From Aphelocoma coerulescens (taxonomy: Eukaryota; Chordata; Aves; Passeriformes; Corvidae), in assembly GCF_041296385.1 (NCBI RefSeq), contig NC_091014.1, forward strand, positions 48,688,078-48,752,077: a stretch of 64,000 bases of DNA, read 5' to 3'. Both the position numbers and the translations under genes were made by a program. A model generated the notes under the pieces. The model searched no databases. It saw only the letters and a list, made by a program, of their open reading frames with translations, and was not told the DNA's origin. Below, one piece after another: positions 21,774-33,644 of this stretch. Every line of letters starts with the position of its first letter. Position 1 is the first letter of the stretch.

Positions 21774-23585
21774 TTGAGAAATCCACAAAGCCAGGAGCTC
21801 CAGGGATACTCAGCATGCGAAAGGCAGGCCAAGCTTATCGCAGCACAGCCAAAACCTTGCTCCCTCTTCTTCATTCTTCTTGGAAGTCGCCACAACCCAA
21901 TGCCTGATTTCTGGCTCAATCTAGGGTTAGGGTTAGGGTTAGGGTTACGCCTAGGGTTAGGCTTGAGAAACCCACAAAGCCAGGAGCTCCAGGGATACTC
22001 CCCATGCGAAAGGCAGGCCAAGCTTATCGCAGCACAGCCAAAACCTTGCTCCCACTTCTTCATTCTTATTGGAATTCACCACAGCCCAATGCCCGATTTC
22101 TGGCTCAAACTAGGGTTAGGGTTACGCCTAGGGTAAGGTTTGAGAAAACCACAAAGCCAGGAGCTCCAGGGATACTCCCCATGCGAAAGGCAGGCCAAGC
22201 TTATCGCAGCACAGCCAAAACCTTGCTCCCACTTCTTCATTCTTATTGGAATTCACCACAGCCCAATGCCTGATTTCTGGCTCAAACTAGGCTTAGGGTT
22301 ACGCCTAGGGTTAGGCTTGAGAAAACCACAAAGCCAGGAGATCCAGGGACACTCCCCATGCGAAAGGCAGGCCAAGCTTATCGCAGCACAGCCAAAACCT
22401 TGCTCCCTCTTCTTCATTCTTCTTGGAACTTGCCACAGCCCAATGCCCGATTTCTGGCTCAATCTAGGGTTAGGGTTACGCCTAGGGTTAGGCTTGAGAA
22501 AACCACAAAGCCAGGAGCTCCAGGGACACTCACCATGCGAAAGGCAGGCCAAGTTGAGCACGATACAGTTAAAACCTTGCTCCCTCTTCTTGTTTCTGCT
22601 TGGAACTCACCGTCGCCCAATGCCCCATTTCTGGCTCAAACTAGGTTATGGTTATGGTTACACCTAGTGTTAGGATTTGAGAAATCCACAAAGCCAGGAG
22701 CTCCAGGGATACTCCCCATGCGAAAGGCAGGCCAAGCTTATCGCAGCACAGCCAAAACCTTGCTCCCTCTTCTTCATTCTTCTTGGAAGTCGCCACAACC
22801 CAATGCCTGATTTCTGGCTCAATCTAGGGTTAGGGTTAGGGTTAGGGTTACGCCTAGGGTTAGGCTTGAGAAACCCACAAAGCCAGGAGCTCCAGGGATA
22901 CTCCCCATGGGAAAGGCAGGCCAAGATTATCGCAGCACAGCCAAAACCTTGCTCCCACTTCTTCATTCTTATTGGAATTCACCACAGCCCAATGCCCGAT
23001 TTCTGGCTCAATCTAGGGTTAGGGTTACGCCTAGGGTTAGGCTTGAGAAAACCACAAAGCCAGGAGCTCCAGGGACACCCACCATGCGAAAGGCAGGCCA
23101 AGTTGAGCACGATACAGTTAAAACCTTGCTCCCTCTTCTTGTTTCTGCTTGGAACTCACCGCCGCCCAATGCCCCATTTCTGGCTCAAACTAGGTTATGG
23201 TTATGGTTACACCTAGTGTTAGGGTTTGAGAAATCCACAAAGCCAGGAGCTCCAGGGATACTCAGCATGCGAAAGGCAGGCCAAGCTTATCGCAGCACAG
23301 CCAAAACCTTGCTCCCACTTCTTCATTCTTCTTGGAATTTGATACAGCCCAATGCCCGATTTCTGGCTCAAACTAGGGTTAGGGTTACGCCTAGGGTAAG
23401 GTTTGAGAAAACCACAAAGCCAGGAGCTCCAGGGACACTCACCATGCGAAAGGCAGGCCAAGTTGAGCACGATACAGTCAAACCCTTGCTCCCTCTTCCT
23501 CTTTCTGCTTGGAACTCACCGCCGCCCAATGCCCCATTTCTGGCTCAAACTAGGTTATGGTTATGGTTACACCTAGTGTTAGGAT
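21774..23585 (+). repeat. Pentamer, A-B-C1, B-C1
   Basis: Unit starts are 21774, 22677 and 23226. The last pair lacks the leading A that its relative has at 6288, a clean one-monomer (189 bp) deletion or crossover. The B at 23226 is a recombinant of an A-type start (CTCAGCATGCG) and the GGAATTTGATACAG end. Confidence 0.88.
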
Positions 23586-26320
23586 TTGAGAAATCCACAA
23601 AGCCAGGAGCTCCAGGGATACTCAGCATGCGAAAGGCAGGCCAAGCTTATCGCAGCACAGCCAAAACCTTGCTCCCTCTTCTTCATTCTTCTTGGAAGTC
23701 GCCACAACCCAATGCCTGATTTCTGGCTCAATCTAGGGTTAGGGTTAGGGTTAGGGTTACGCCTAGGGTTAGGCTTGAGAAACCCACAAAGCCAGGAGCT
23801 CCAGGGATACTCACCATGCGAAAGGCAGGCCAAGCTTATCGCAGCACAGCCAAAACCTTGCTCCCACTTCTTCATTCTTATTGGAATTCACCACAGCCCA
23901 ATGCCCGATTTCTGGCTCAAACTAGGGTTAGGGTTACGCCTAGGGTAAGGTTTGAGAAAACCACAAAGCCAGGAGCTCCAGGGATACTCCCCATGCGAAA
24001 GGCAGGCCAAGCTTATCGCAGCACAGCCAAAACCTTGCTCCCACTTCTTCATTCTTATTGGAATTCACCACAGCCCAATGCCTGATTTCTGGCTCAAACT
24101 AGGCTTAGGGTTACGCCTAGGGTTAGGCTTGAGAAAACCACAAAGCCAGGAGCTCCAGGGACACTCACCATGCAAAAGGCAGGCCACGTTGAGCACGATA
24201 CAGCCAAAACCTTGCTCCCTCTTCTTCATTCTTCTTGGAAGTCGCCACAACCCAATGCCTGATTTCTGGCTCAATCTAGGGTTAGGGTTAGGGTTAGGGT
24301 TACGCCTAGGGTTAGGCTTGAGAAAACCACAAAGCCAGGAGCTCCAGGGATACTCCCCATGCGAAAGGCAGGCCAAGCTTATCGCAGCACAGCCAAAACC
24401 TTGCTCCCACTTCTTCATTCTTATTGGAATTCACCACAGCCCAATGCCCGATTTCTGGCTCAAACTAGGCTTAGGGTTACGCCTAGGGTTAGGCTTGAGA
24501 AAACCACAAAGCCAGGAGCTCCAGGGACACTCACCATGCGAAAGGCAGGCCAAGTTGAGCACGATACAGTTAAAACCTTGCTCCCTCTTCTTCTTTCTGC
24601 TTGGAACTTGCCGCCGCCCAATGCCCCATTTCTGGCCCTAACTTCGGTTATGTTTATGGTTACACCTAGTGTTAGGATTTGAGAAATCCACAAAGCCAGG
24701 AGCTCCAGGGATACTCCCCATGCGAAAGGCAGGCCAAGCTTATCGCAGCACAGCCAAAACCTTGCTCCCACTTCTTCATTCTTATTGGAAGTCGCCACAA
24801 CCCAATGCCTGATTTCTGGCTCAAACTAGGGTTAGGGTTAGGGTTAGGGTTATGCCTAGGGTAAGGTTTGAGAAAACCACAAAGCCAGGAGCTCCAGGGA
24901 CACTCACCATGTTAAAGGCAGGCCAAGTTGAGCACGATACAGTTAAAAGCTTGCTCCCTCTTCTTCTTTCTGCTTGGAACTCGCCGCCGCCCAATGCCCC
25001 ATTTCTGGCTCCAACTAGGATTATGGTCGTGGTTACACCTAGTGTTAGGGTTTGAGAAATCCACAAAGCCAGGAGCTCCAGGGATACTCAGCATGCGAAA
25101 GGCAGGCCAAGCTTATCGCAGCACAGCCAAAACCTTGCTCCCTCTTCTTCATTCTTCTTGGAAGTCGCCACAACCCAATGCCTGATTTCTGGCTCAATCT
25201 AGAGTTAGGGTTAGGATTAGGGTTACGCCTAGGGTAAGGTTTGAGAAAACCACAAAGCCAGGAGCTCCAGGGATACTCCCCATGCGAAAGGCAGGCCAAG
25301 CTTATCGCAGCACAGCCAAAACCTTGCTCCCACTTCTTCATTCTTATTGGAATTCACCACAGCCCAATGCCTGATTTCTGGCTCAAACTAGGCTTAGGGT
25401 TACGCCTAGGGTTAGGCTTGAGAAAACCACAAAGCCAGGAGCTCCAGGGACACTCCCCATGCGAAAGGCAGGCCAAGCTTATCGCAGCACAGCCAAAACC
25501 TTGCTCCCTCTTCTTCATTCTTCTTGGAAGTCGCCACAACCCAATGCCTGATTTCTGGCTCAATCTAGGGTTAGGGTTAGGGTTAGGGTTACGCCTAGGG
25601 TTAGGCTTGAGAAAACCACAAAGCCAGGAGCTCCAGGGATACTCACCATGCGAAAGGCAGGCCAAGCTTATCGCAGCACAGCCAAAACCTTGCTCCCACT
25701 TCTTCATTCTTATTGGAATTCACCACAGCCCAATGCCCGATTTCTGGCTCAAACTAGGGTTAGGGTTACGCCTAGGGTAAGGTTTGAGAAAACCACAAAG
25801 CCAGGAGCTCCAGGGATACTCCCCATGCGAAAGGCAGGCCAAGCTTATCGCAGCACAGCCAAAACCTTGCTCCCACTTCTTCATTCTTATTGGAATTCAC
25901 CACAGCCCAATGCCTGATTTCTGGCTCAAACTAGGCTTAGGGTTACGCCTAGGGTTAGGCTTGAGAAAACCACAAAGCCAGGAGATCCAGGGACACTCCC
26001 CATGCGAAAGGCAGGCCAAGCTTATCGCAGCACAGCCAAAACCTTGCTCCCTCTTCTTCATTCTTCTTGGAACTTGCCACAGCCCAATGCCCGATTTCTG
26101 GCTCAATCTAGGGTTAGGGTTACGCCTAGGGTTAGGCTTGAGAAAACCACAAAGCCAGGAGCTCCAGGGACACTCACCATGCGAAAGGCAGGCCAAGTTG
26201 AGCACGATACAGTTAAAACCTTGCTCCCTCTTCTTGTTTCTGCTTGGAACTCACCGTCGCCCAATGCCCCATTTCTGGCTCAAACTAGGTTATGGTTATG
26301 GTTACACCTAGTGTTAGGAT
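23586..26320 (+). repeat. Second 15-mer block
   Basis: It has the same 15-monomer order as 19,033-21,773 and is 6 bp shorter because its first A has four hexamers. Monomers start at 23586, 23775, 23952, 24129, 24318, 24495, 24679, 24868, 25052, 25241, 25418, 25607, 25784, 25961 and 26138. Confidence 0.9.
24129..24317 (+). repeat. Hybrid C/A monomer H, copy 4
   Basis: It has the same recombinant structure and lies 4,547 bp after copy 3 within the second 15-mer block. No H copy is seen to the right of this position. Confidence 0.85.
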
Positions 26321-28341
26321 TTGAGAAATCCACAAAGCCAGGAGCTCCAGGGATACTCCCCATGCGAAAGGCAGGCCAAGCTTATCGCAGCACAGCCAAA
26401 ACCTTGCTCCCTCTTCTTCATTCTTCTTGGAAGTCGCCACAACCCAATGCCTGATTTCTGGCTCAATCTAGGGTTAGGGTTAGGGTTAGGGTTACGCCTA
26501 GGGTTAGGCTTGAGAAACCCACAAAGCCAGGAGCTCCAGGGATACTCACCATGCGAAAGGCAGGCCAAGCTTATCGCAGCACAGCCAAAACCTTGCTCCC
26601 ACTTCTTCATTCTTATTGGAATTCACCACAGCCCAATGCCCGATTTCTGGCTCAATCTAGGGTTAGGGTTACGCCTAGGGTTAGGCTTGAGAAAACCACA
26701 AAGCCAGGAGCTCCAGGGACACCCACCATGCGAAAGGCAGGCCAAGTTGAGCACGATACAGTTAAAACCTTGCTCCCTCTTCTTGTTTCTGCTTGGAACT
26801 CACCGCCGCCCAATGCCCCATTTCTGGCTCAAACTAGGTTATGGTTATGGTTACACCTAGTGTTAGGGTTTGAGAAATCCACAAAGCCAGGAGCTCCAGG
26901 GATACTCAGCATGCGAAAGGCAGGCCAAGCTTATCGCAGCACAGCCAAAACCTTGCTCCCACTTCTTCATTCTTATTGGAATTCACCACAGCCCAATGCC
27001 CGATTTCTGGCTCAAACTAGGGTTAGGGTTACGCCTAGGGTTAGGCTTGAGAAAACCACAAAGCCAGGAGCTCCAGGGACACTCACCATGCGAAAGGCAG
27101 GCCAAGTTGAGCACGATACAGTTAAAACCTTGCTCCCTCTTCTTCTTTCTGCTTGGAACTTGCCGCCGCCCAATGCCCCATTTCTGGCCCTAACTTCGGT
27201 TATGTTTATGGTTACACCTAGTGTTAGGATTTGAGAAATCCACAAAGCCAGGAGCTCCAGGGATACTCCCCATGCGAAAGGCAGGCCAAGCTTATCGCAG
27301 CACAGCCAAAACCTTGCTCCCACTTCTTCATTCTTATTGGAAGTCGCCACAACCCAATGCCTGATTTCTGGCTCAATCTAGGGTTAGGGTTAGGGTTAGG
27401 GTTACGCCTAGGGTTAGGCTTGAGAAAACCACAAAGCCAGGAGCTCCAGGGACACTCACCATGTGAAAGGCAGGCCAAGTTGAGCACGATACAGTTAAAA
27501 GCTTGCTCCCTCTTCTTCTTTCTGCTTGGAACTCGCCGCCGCCCAATGCCCCATTTCTGGCTCAAACTAGGATTATGGTCGTGGTTACACCTAGTGTTAG
27601 GGTTTGAGAAATCCACAAAGCCAGGAGCTCCAGGGATACTCAGCATGTGAAAGGCAGGCCAAGCTTATCGCAGCACAGCCAAAACCTTGCTCCCTCTTCT
27701 TCATTCTTCTTGGAAGTCGCCACAACCCAATGCCTGATTTCTGGCTCAATCTAGAGTTAGGGTTAGGATTAGGGTTACGCCTAGGGTAAGGTTTGAGAAA
27801 ACCACAAAGCCAGGAGCTCCAGGGATACTCCCCATGCGAAAGGCAGGCCAAGCTTATCGCAGCACAGCCAAAACCTTGCTCCCACTTCTTCATTCTTATT
27901 GGAATTCACCACAGCCCAATGCCTGATTTCTGGCTCAAACTAGGCTTAGGGTTACGCCTAGGGTTAGGCTTGAGAAAACCACAAAGCCAGGAGCTCCAGG
28001 GACACTCCCCATGCGAAAGGCAGGCCAAGCTTATCGCAGCACAGCCAAAACCTTGCTCCCTCTTCTTCATTCTTCTTGGAAGTCGCCACAACCCAATGCC
28101 TGATTTCTGGCTCAAACTAGGGTTAGGGTTAGGGTTAGGGTTACGCCTAGGGTTAGGCTTGAGAAAACCACAAAGCCAGGAGCTCCAGGGACACTCACCA
28201 TGCGAAAGGCAGGCCAAGTTGAGCACGATACAGTTAAAACCTTGCTCCCTCTTCTTCTTTCTGCTTGGAACTCACCGCCTCCCAATGCCCCATTTCTGGC
28301 TCAAACTAGGTTATGGTTATGGTTACACCTAGTGTTAGGAT
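26321..28341 (+). repeat. Transition block A-B-C1-B-C2-A-C3-A-B-A-C1
   Basis: Monomers start at 26321, 26510, 26687, 26870, 27047, 27231, 27420, 27604, 27793, 27970 and 28159. The C3 at 27420 has CTCAAACTAGG, and the A at 27604 has CATGTGAAAGG. This is the last block before the C4-containing part. Confidence 0.88.
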
Positions 28342-29436
28342 TTGAGAAATCCACAAAGCCAGGAGCTCCAGGGATACTCCCCATGCGAAAGGCAGGCCAA
28401 GCTGATCGCAGCACAGCCAAAACCTTGCTCCCACTTCTTCATTCTTATTGGAATTCACCACAGCCCAATGCCCGATTTCTGGCTCAAACTAGGGTTAGGG
28501 TTACGCCTAGGGTTAGGCTTGAGAAAACCACAAAGCCAGGAGCTCCAGGGACACCCACCATGTGAAAGGCAGGCCAAGTTGAGCACGATACAGTTAAAAC
28601 CTTGCTCCCTCTTCTTCTTTCTGCTTGGAACTCGCTGCCGCCCAATGCCCCATTTCTGGCTCAAAATAGGGTTATGGTCGTGGTTACACCTAGTGTTAGG
28701 CTTTGAGAAATCCACAAAGCCAGGAGCTCCAGGGATACTCCCCATGCGAAAGGCAGGCCAAGCTTATCGCAGCACAAGCAAAACCTTGCTCCCACTTCTT
28801 CATTCTTATTGGAATTCACCACAGCCCAATGCCCGATTTCTGGCTCAAACTAGGGTTAGGGTTACGCCTAGGGTTAGGCTTGAGAAAACCACAAAGCCAG
28901 GAGCTCCAGGGACACTCACCATGCGAAAGGCAGGCCAAGTTGAGCACGATACAGTTAAAACCTTGCTCCCTCTTCTTCTTTCTGCTTGGAACTTGCCGCC
29001 GCCCAATGCCCCATTTCTGGCCCTAACTTCGGTTATGTTTATGGTTACACCTAGTGTTAGGATTTGAGAAATCCACAAAGCCAGGAGCTCCAGGGATACT
29101 CAGCATGCGAAAGGCAGGCCAAGCTTATCGCAGCACAGCCAAAACCTTGCTCCCACTTCTTCATTCTTCTTGGAAGTCGCCACAACCCAATGCCTGATTT
29201 CTGGCTCAAACTAGGGTTAGGGTTAGGGTTAGGGTTATGCCTAGGGTAAGGTTTGAGAAAACCACAAAGCCAGGAGCTCCAGGGACACTCACCATGTGAA
29301 AGGCAGGCCAAGTTGAGCACGATACAGTTAAAAGCTTGCTCCCTCTTCTTCTTTCTGCTTGGAACTCGCTGCCGCCCAATGCCCCATTTCTGGCTCCAAC
29401 TAGGATTATGGTCGTGGTTACACCTAGTGTTAGGGT
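27970..29436 (+). repeat. Segmental copy (offset 3,658 bp), left
   Basis: The order A-C1-B-C4-B-C2-A-C3 matches 31,628-33,094 at offset 3,658. The shared CACCGCCTCCCAATGCC in the C1 supports common descent. Confidence 0.85.
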
Positions 29437-29986
29437 TTGAGAAATCCACAAAGCCAGGAGCTCCAGGGATACTCAGCATGCGAAAGGCAGGCCAAGCTTA
29501 TCGCAGCACAGCCAAAACCTTGCTCCCACTTCTTCATTCTTCTTGGAAGTCGCCACAACCCAATGCCTGATTTCTGGCTCAATCTAGGGTTAGGGTTAGG
29601 GTTAGGGTTACGCCTAGGGTTAGGCTTGAGAAACCCACAAAGCCAGGAGCTCCCGGGATACTCCCCATGCGAAAGGCAGGCCAAGCTGATCGCAGCACAG
29701 CCAAAACCTTGCTCCCACTTCTTCATTCTTATTGGAATTCACCACAGCCCAATGCCCGATTTCTGGCTCAAACTAGGGTTAGGGTTACGCCTAGGGTTAG
29801 GCTTGAGAAAACCACAAAGTCAGGAGCTCCAGGGACACCCACCATGCGAAAGGCAGGCCAAGTTGAGCACGATACAGTTAAAACCTTGCTCCCTCTTCTT
29901 CTTTCTGCTTGGAACTCGCTGCCGCCCAATGCCCCATTTCTGGCTCAAAATAGGGTTATGGTCGTGGTTACACCTAGTGTTAGGCT
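28342..29986 (+). repeat. First C4 block: B-C4-B-C2-A-C3-A-B-C4
   Basis: Monomers start at 28342, 28519, 28703, 28880, 29064, 29253, 29437, 29626 and 29803. The variants CAAGCTGATCGC, GCACAAGCAAAACC and GGAGCTCCCGGG first appear here. Confidence 0.88.
28519..28702 (+). repeat. Class C4 monomer, first copy (184 bp)
   Basis: This is a C-type body ending in CTCAAAATAGGGTTATGG, then TCGTGG. The next monomer begins GGCTTTGAGAAATCC. No C4 occurs before this position. It recurs at 29803, 32177, 36424, 38079, 39363, 41586, 43620, 46737, 48550, 50363, 52371, 53104, 55125, 56938, 58946, 59679 and 63152, so it marks the right-hand part of the array. Copies at 48.5, 50.4, 56.9 and 63.2 kb have GGTTATTGTCG. 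Confidence 0.9.
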
Positions 29987-31999
29987 TTGAGAAATCCACA
30001 AAGCCAGGAGCTCCAGGGATACTCCCCATGCGAAAGGCAGGCCAAGCTTATCGCAGCACAAGCAAAACCTTGCTCCCTCTTCTTCATTCTTCTTGGAAGT
30101 CGCCACAACCCAATGCCTGATTTCTGGCTCAATCTAGGGTTAGGGTTAGGGTTAGGGTTACGCCTAGGGTTAGGCTTGAGAAAACCACAAAGCCAGGAGC
30201 TCCAGGGATACTCCCCATGGGAAAGGCAGGCCAAGATTATCGCAGCACAGCCAAAACCTTGCTCCCACTTCTTCATTCTTATTGGAATTCACCACAGCCC
30301 AATGCCCGATTTCTGGCTCAAACTAGGGTTTGGGTTACGCCTAGGGTAAGGTTTGAGAAAACCACAAAGCCAGGAGCTCCAGGGATACTCCCCATGCGAA
30401 AGGCAGGCCAAGCTTATCGCAGCACAGCCAAAACCTTGCTCCCACTTCTTCATTCTTATTGGAATTCACCACAGCCCAATGCCTGATTTCTGGCTCAAAC
30501 TAGGCTTAGGGTTACGCCTAGGGTTAGGCTTGAGAAAACCACAAAGCCAGGAGATCCAGGGACACTCCCCATGCGAAAGGCAGGCCAAGCTTATCGCAGC
30601 ACAGCCAAAACCTTGCTCCCTCTTCTTCATTCTTCTTGGAACTTGCCACAGCCCAATGCCCGATTTCTGGCTCAATCTAGGGTTAGGGTTACGCCTAGGG
30701 TAAGGTTTGAGAAAACCACAAAGCCAGGAGCTCCAGGGACACTCACCATGCGAAAGGCAGGCCAAGTTGAGCACGATACAGTTAAAACCTTGCTCCCTCT
30801 TCTTCTTTCAGCTTGGAACTCACCGTCGCCCAATGCCCCATTTCTGGCTCAAACTAGGTTATGGTTATGGTTACACCTAGTGTTAGGATTTGAGAAATCC
30901 ACAAAGCCAGGAGCTCCAGGGATACTCAGCATGCGAAAGGCAGGCCAAGCTTATCGCAGCACAGCCAAAACCTTGCTCCCTCTTCTTCATTCTTCTTGGA
31001 AGTCGCCACAACCCAATGCCTGATTTCTGGCTCAATCTAGGGTTAGGGTTAGGGTTAGGGTTACGCCTAGGGTTAGGCTTGAGAAACCCACAAAGCCAGG
31101 AGCTCCAGGGATACTCACCATGCGAAAGGCAGGCCAAGCTTATCGCAGCACAGCCAAAACCTTGCTCCCACTTCTTCATTCTTATTGGAATTCACCACAG
31201 CCCAATGCCCGATTTCTGGCTCAAACTAGGGTTAGGGTTACGCCTAGGGTTAGGCTTGAGAAAACCACAAAGCCAGGAGCTCCAGGGACACCCACCATGT
31301 GAAAGGCAGGCCAAGTTGAGCACGATACAGTTAAAACCTTGCTCCCTCTTCTTCTTTCTGCTTGGAACTCGCCGTCGCCCAATGCCCCATTTCTGGCTCA
31401 AACTAGGTTATGGTTATGGTTACACCTAGTGTTAGGGTTTGAGAAATCCATAAAACCAGGAGCTCCAGGGATACTCAGCATGCGAAAGGCAGGCCAAGCT
31501 TATCGCAGCACAGCCAAAACCTTGCTCCCACTTCTTCATTCTTCTTGGAAGTCGCCACAACCCAATGCCTGATTTCTGGCTCAATCTAGGGTTAGGGTTA
31601 GGGTTAGGGTTATGCCTAGGGTTAGGCTTGAGAAAACCACAAAGCCAGGAGCTCCAGGGATACTCCCCATGCGAAAGGCAGGCCAAGCTTATCGCAGCAC
31701 AGCCAAAACCTTGCTCCCTCTTCTTCATTCTTCTTGGAAGTCGCCACAACCCAATGCCTGATTTCTGGCTCAAACTAGGGTTAGGGTTAGGGTTAGGGTT
31801 ACGCCTAGGGTTAGGCTTGAGAAAACCACAAAGCCAGGAGCTCCAGGGACACTCACCATGCGAAAGGCAGGCCAAGTTGAGCACGATACAGTTAAAACCT
31901 TGCTCCCTCTTCTTCTTTCTGCTTGGAACTCACCGCCTCCCAATGCCCCATTTCTGGCTCAAACTAGGTTATGGTTATGGTTACACCTAGTGTTAGGAT
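29987..31999 (+). repeat. Pentamer, A-B-C1, A-A-C1
   Basis: Unit starts are 29987 (pentamer with TTTGGG), 30890 (trimer) and 31439. Two A monomers stand side by side at 31439 and 31628. This is an island of left-type sequence inside the C4 domain. Confidence 0.88.
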
Positions 32000-33094
32000 T
32001 TGAGAAATCCACAAAGCCAGGAGCTCCAGGGATACTCCCCATGCGAAAGGCAGGCCAAGCTGATCGCAGCACAGCCAAAACCTTGCTCCCACTTCTTCAT
32101 TCTTATTGGAATTCACCACAGCCCAATGCCCGATTTCTGGCTCAAACTAGGGTTAGGGTTACGCCTAGGGTTAGGCTTGAGAAAACCACAAAGCCAGGAG
32201 CTCCAGGGACACCCACCATGTGAAAGGCAGGCCAAGTTGAGCACGATACAGTTAAAACCTTGCTCCCTCTTCTTCTTTCTGCTTGGAACTCGCTGCCGCC
32301 CAATGCCCCATTTCTGGCTCAAAATAGGGTTATGGTCGTGGTTACACCTAGTGTTAGGCTTTGAGAAATCCACAAAGCCAGGAGCTCCAGGGATACTCCC
32401 CATGCGAAAGGCAGGCCAAGCTTATCGCAGCACAAGCAAAACCTTGCTCCCACTTCTTCATTCTTATTGGAATTCACCACAGCCCAATGCCCGATTTCTG
32501 GCTCAAACTAGGGTTAGGGTTACGCCTAGGGTTAGGCTTGAGAAAACCACAAAGCCAGGAGCTCCAGGGACACTCACCATGCGAAAGGCAGGCCAAGTTG
32601 AGCACGATACAGTTAAAACCTTGCTCCCTCTTCTTCTTTCTGCTTGGAACTTGCCGCCGCCCAATGCCCCATTTCTGGCCCTAACTTCGGTTATGTTTAT
32701 GGTTACACCTAGTGTTAGGATTTGAGAAATCCACAAAGCCAGGAGCTCCAGGGATACTCAGCATGCGAAAGGCAGGCCAAGCTTATCGCAGCACAGCCAA
32801 AACCTTGCTCCCACTTCTTCATTCTTCTTGGAAGTCGCCACAACCCAATGCCTGATTTCTGGCTCAAACTAGGGTTAGGGTTAGGGTTAGGGTTATGCCT
32901 AGGGTAAGGTTTGAGAAAACCACAAAGCCAGGAGCTCCAGGGACACTCACCATGTGAAAGGCAGGCCAAGTTGAGCACGATACAGTTAAAAGCTTGCTCC
33001 CTCTTCTTCTTTCTGCTTGGAACTCGCCGCCGCCCAATGCCCCATTTCTGGCTCCAACTAGGATTATGGTCGTGGTTACACCTAGTGTTAGGGT
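31628..33094 (+). repeat. Segmental copy (offset 3,658 bp), right
   Basis: This is the counterpart of 27,970-29,436 with the same eight-monomer order. Beyond it the monomer order diverges at the 190-bp A at 33,095. Confidence 0.85.
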
Positions 33095-33644
33095 TTGAGA
33101 AATCCACAAAGCCAGGAGCTCCAGGGATACTCAGCATGCGAAAGGCAGGCCAAGCTTATCGCAGCACAGCCAAAACCTTGCTCCCACTTCTTCATTCTTC
33201 TTGGAAGTCGCCACAACCCAATGCCTGATTTCTGGCTCAATCTAGGGTTAGGGTTAGGGTTAGGGTTACGCCTAGGGTTAGGCTTTGAGAAATCCACAAA
33301 GCCAGGAGCTCCAGGGATACTCCCCATGCGAAAGGCAGGCCAAGCTTATCGCAGCACAAGCAAAACCTTGCTCCCTCTTCTTCATTCTTCTTGGAACTTG
33401 CCACAGCCCAATGCCCGATTTCTGGCTCAATCTAGGGTTAGGGTTACGCCTAGGGTTAGGCTTGAGAAAACCACAAAGCCAGGAGCTCCAGGGACACTCA
33501 CCATGCGAAAGGCAGGCCAAGTTGAGCACGATACAGTTAAAACCGTGCTCCCTCTTCTTCTTTCTGCTTGGAACTCGCCGTCGCCCAATGCCCCATTTCT
33601 GGCTCAAACTAGGTTATGGTTATGGTTACACCGAGTGTTAGGGT
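32000..33644 (+). repeat. B-C4-B-C2-A-C3, then A(190 bp)-B-C1
   Basis: Monomers start at 32000, 32177, 32361, 32538, 32722, 32911, 33095, 33285 and 33462. The A at 33095 is 190 bp: its end runs into GGCTTTGAGAAATCC, the start normally found after C4, which indicates a crossover near 33,275-33,290. The final C1 is the first with CACCGAGTG. Confidence 0.88.

Noticed and set aside
22907..23719. 270-codon ATG-started frame
   Set aside because: It is the satellite read in one frame across five monomers, ending where the A-type CCTGAT gives TGA. It exists because monomer lengths are multiples of three and is absent from related blocks that differ by one CpG change.
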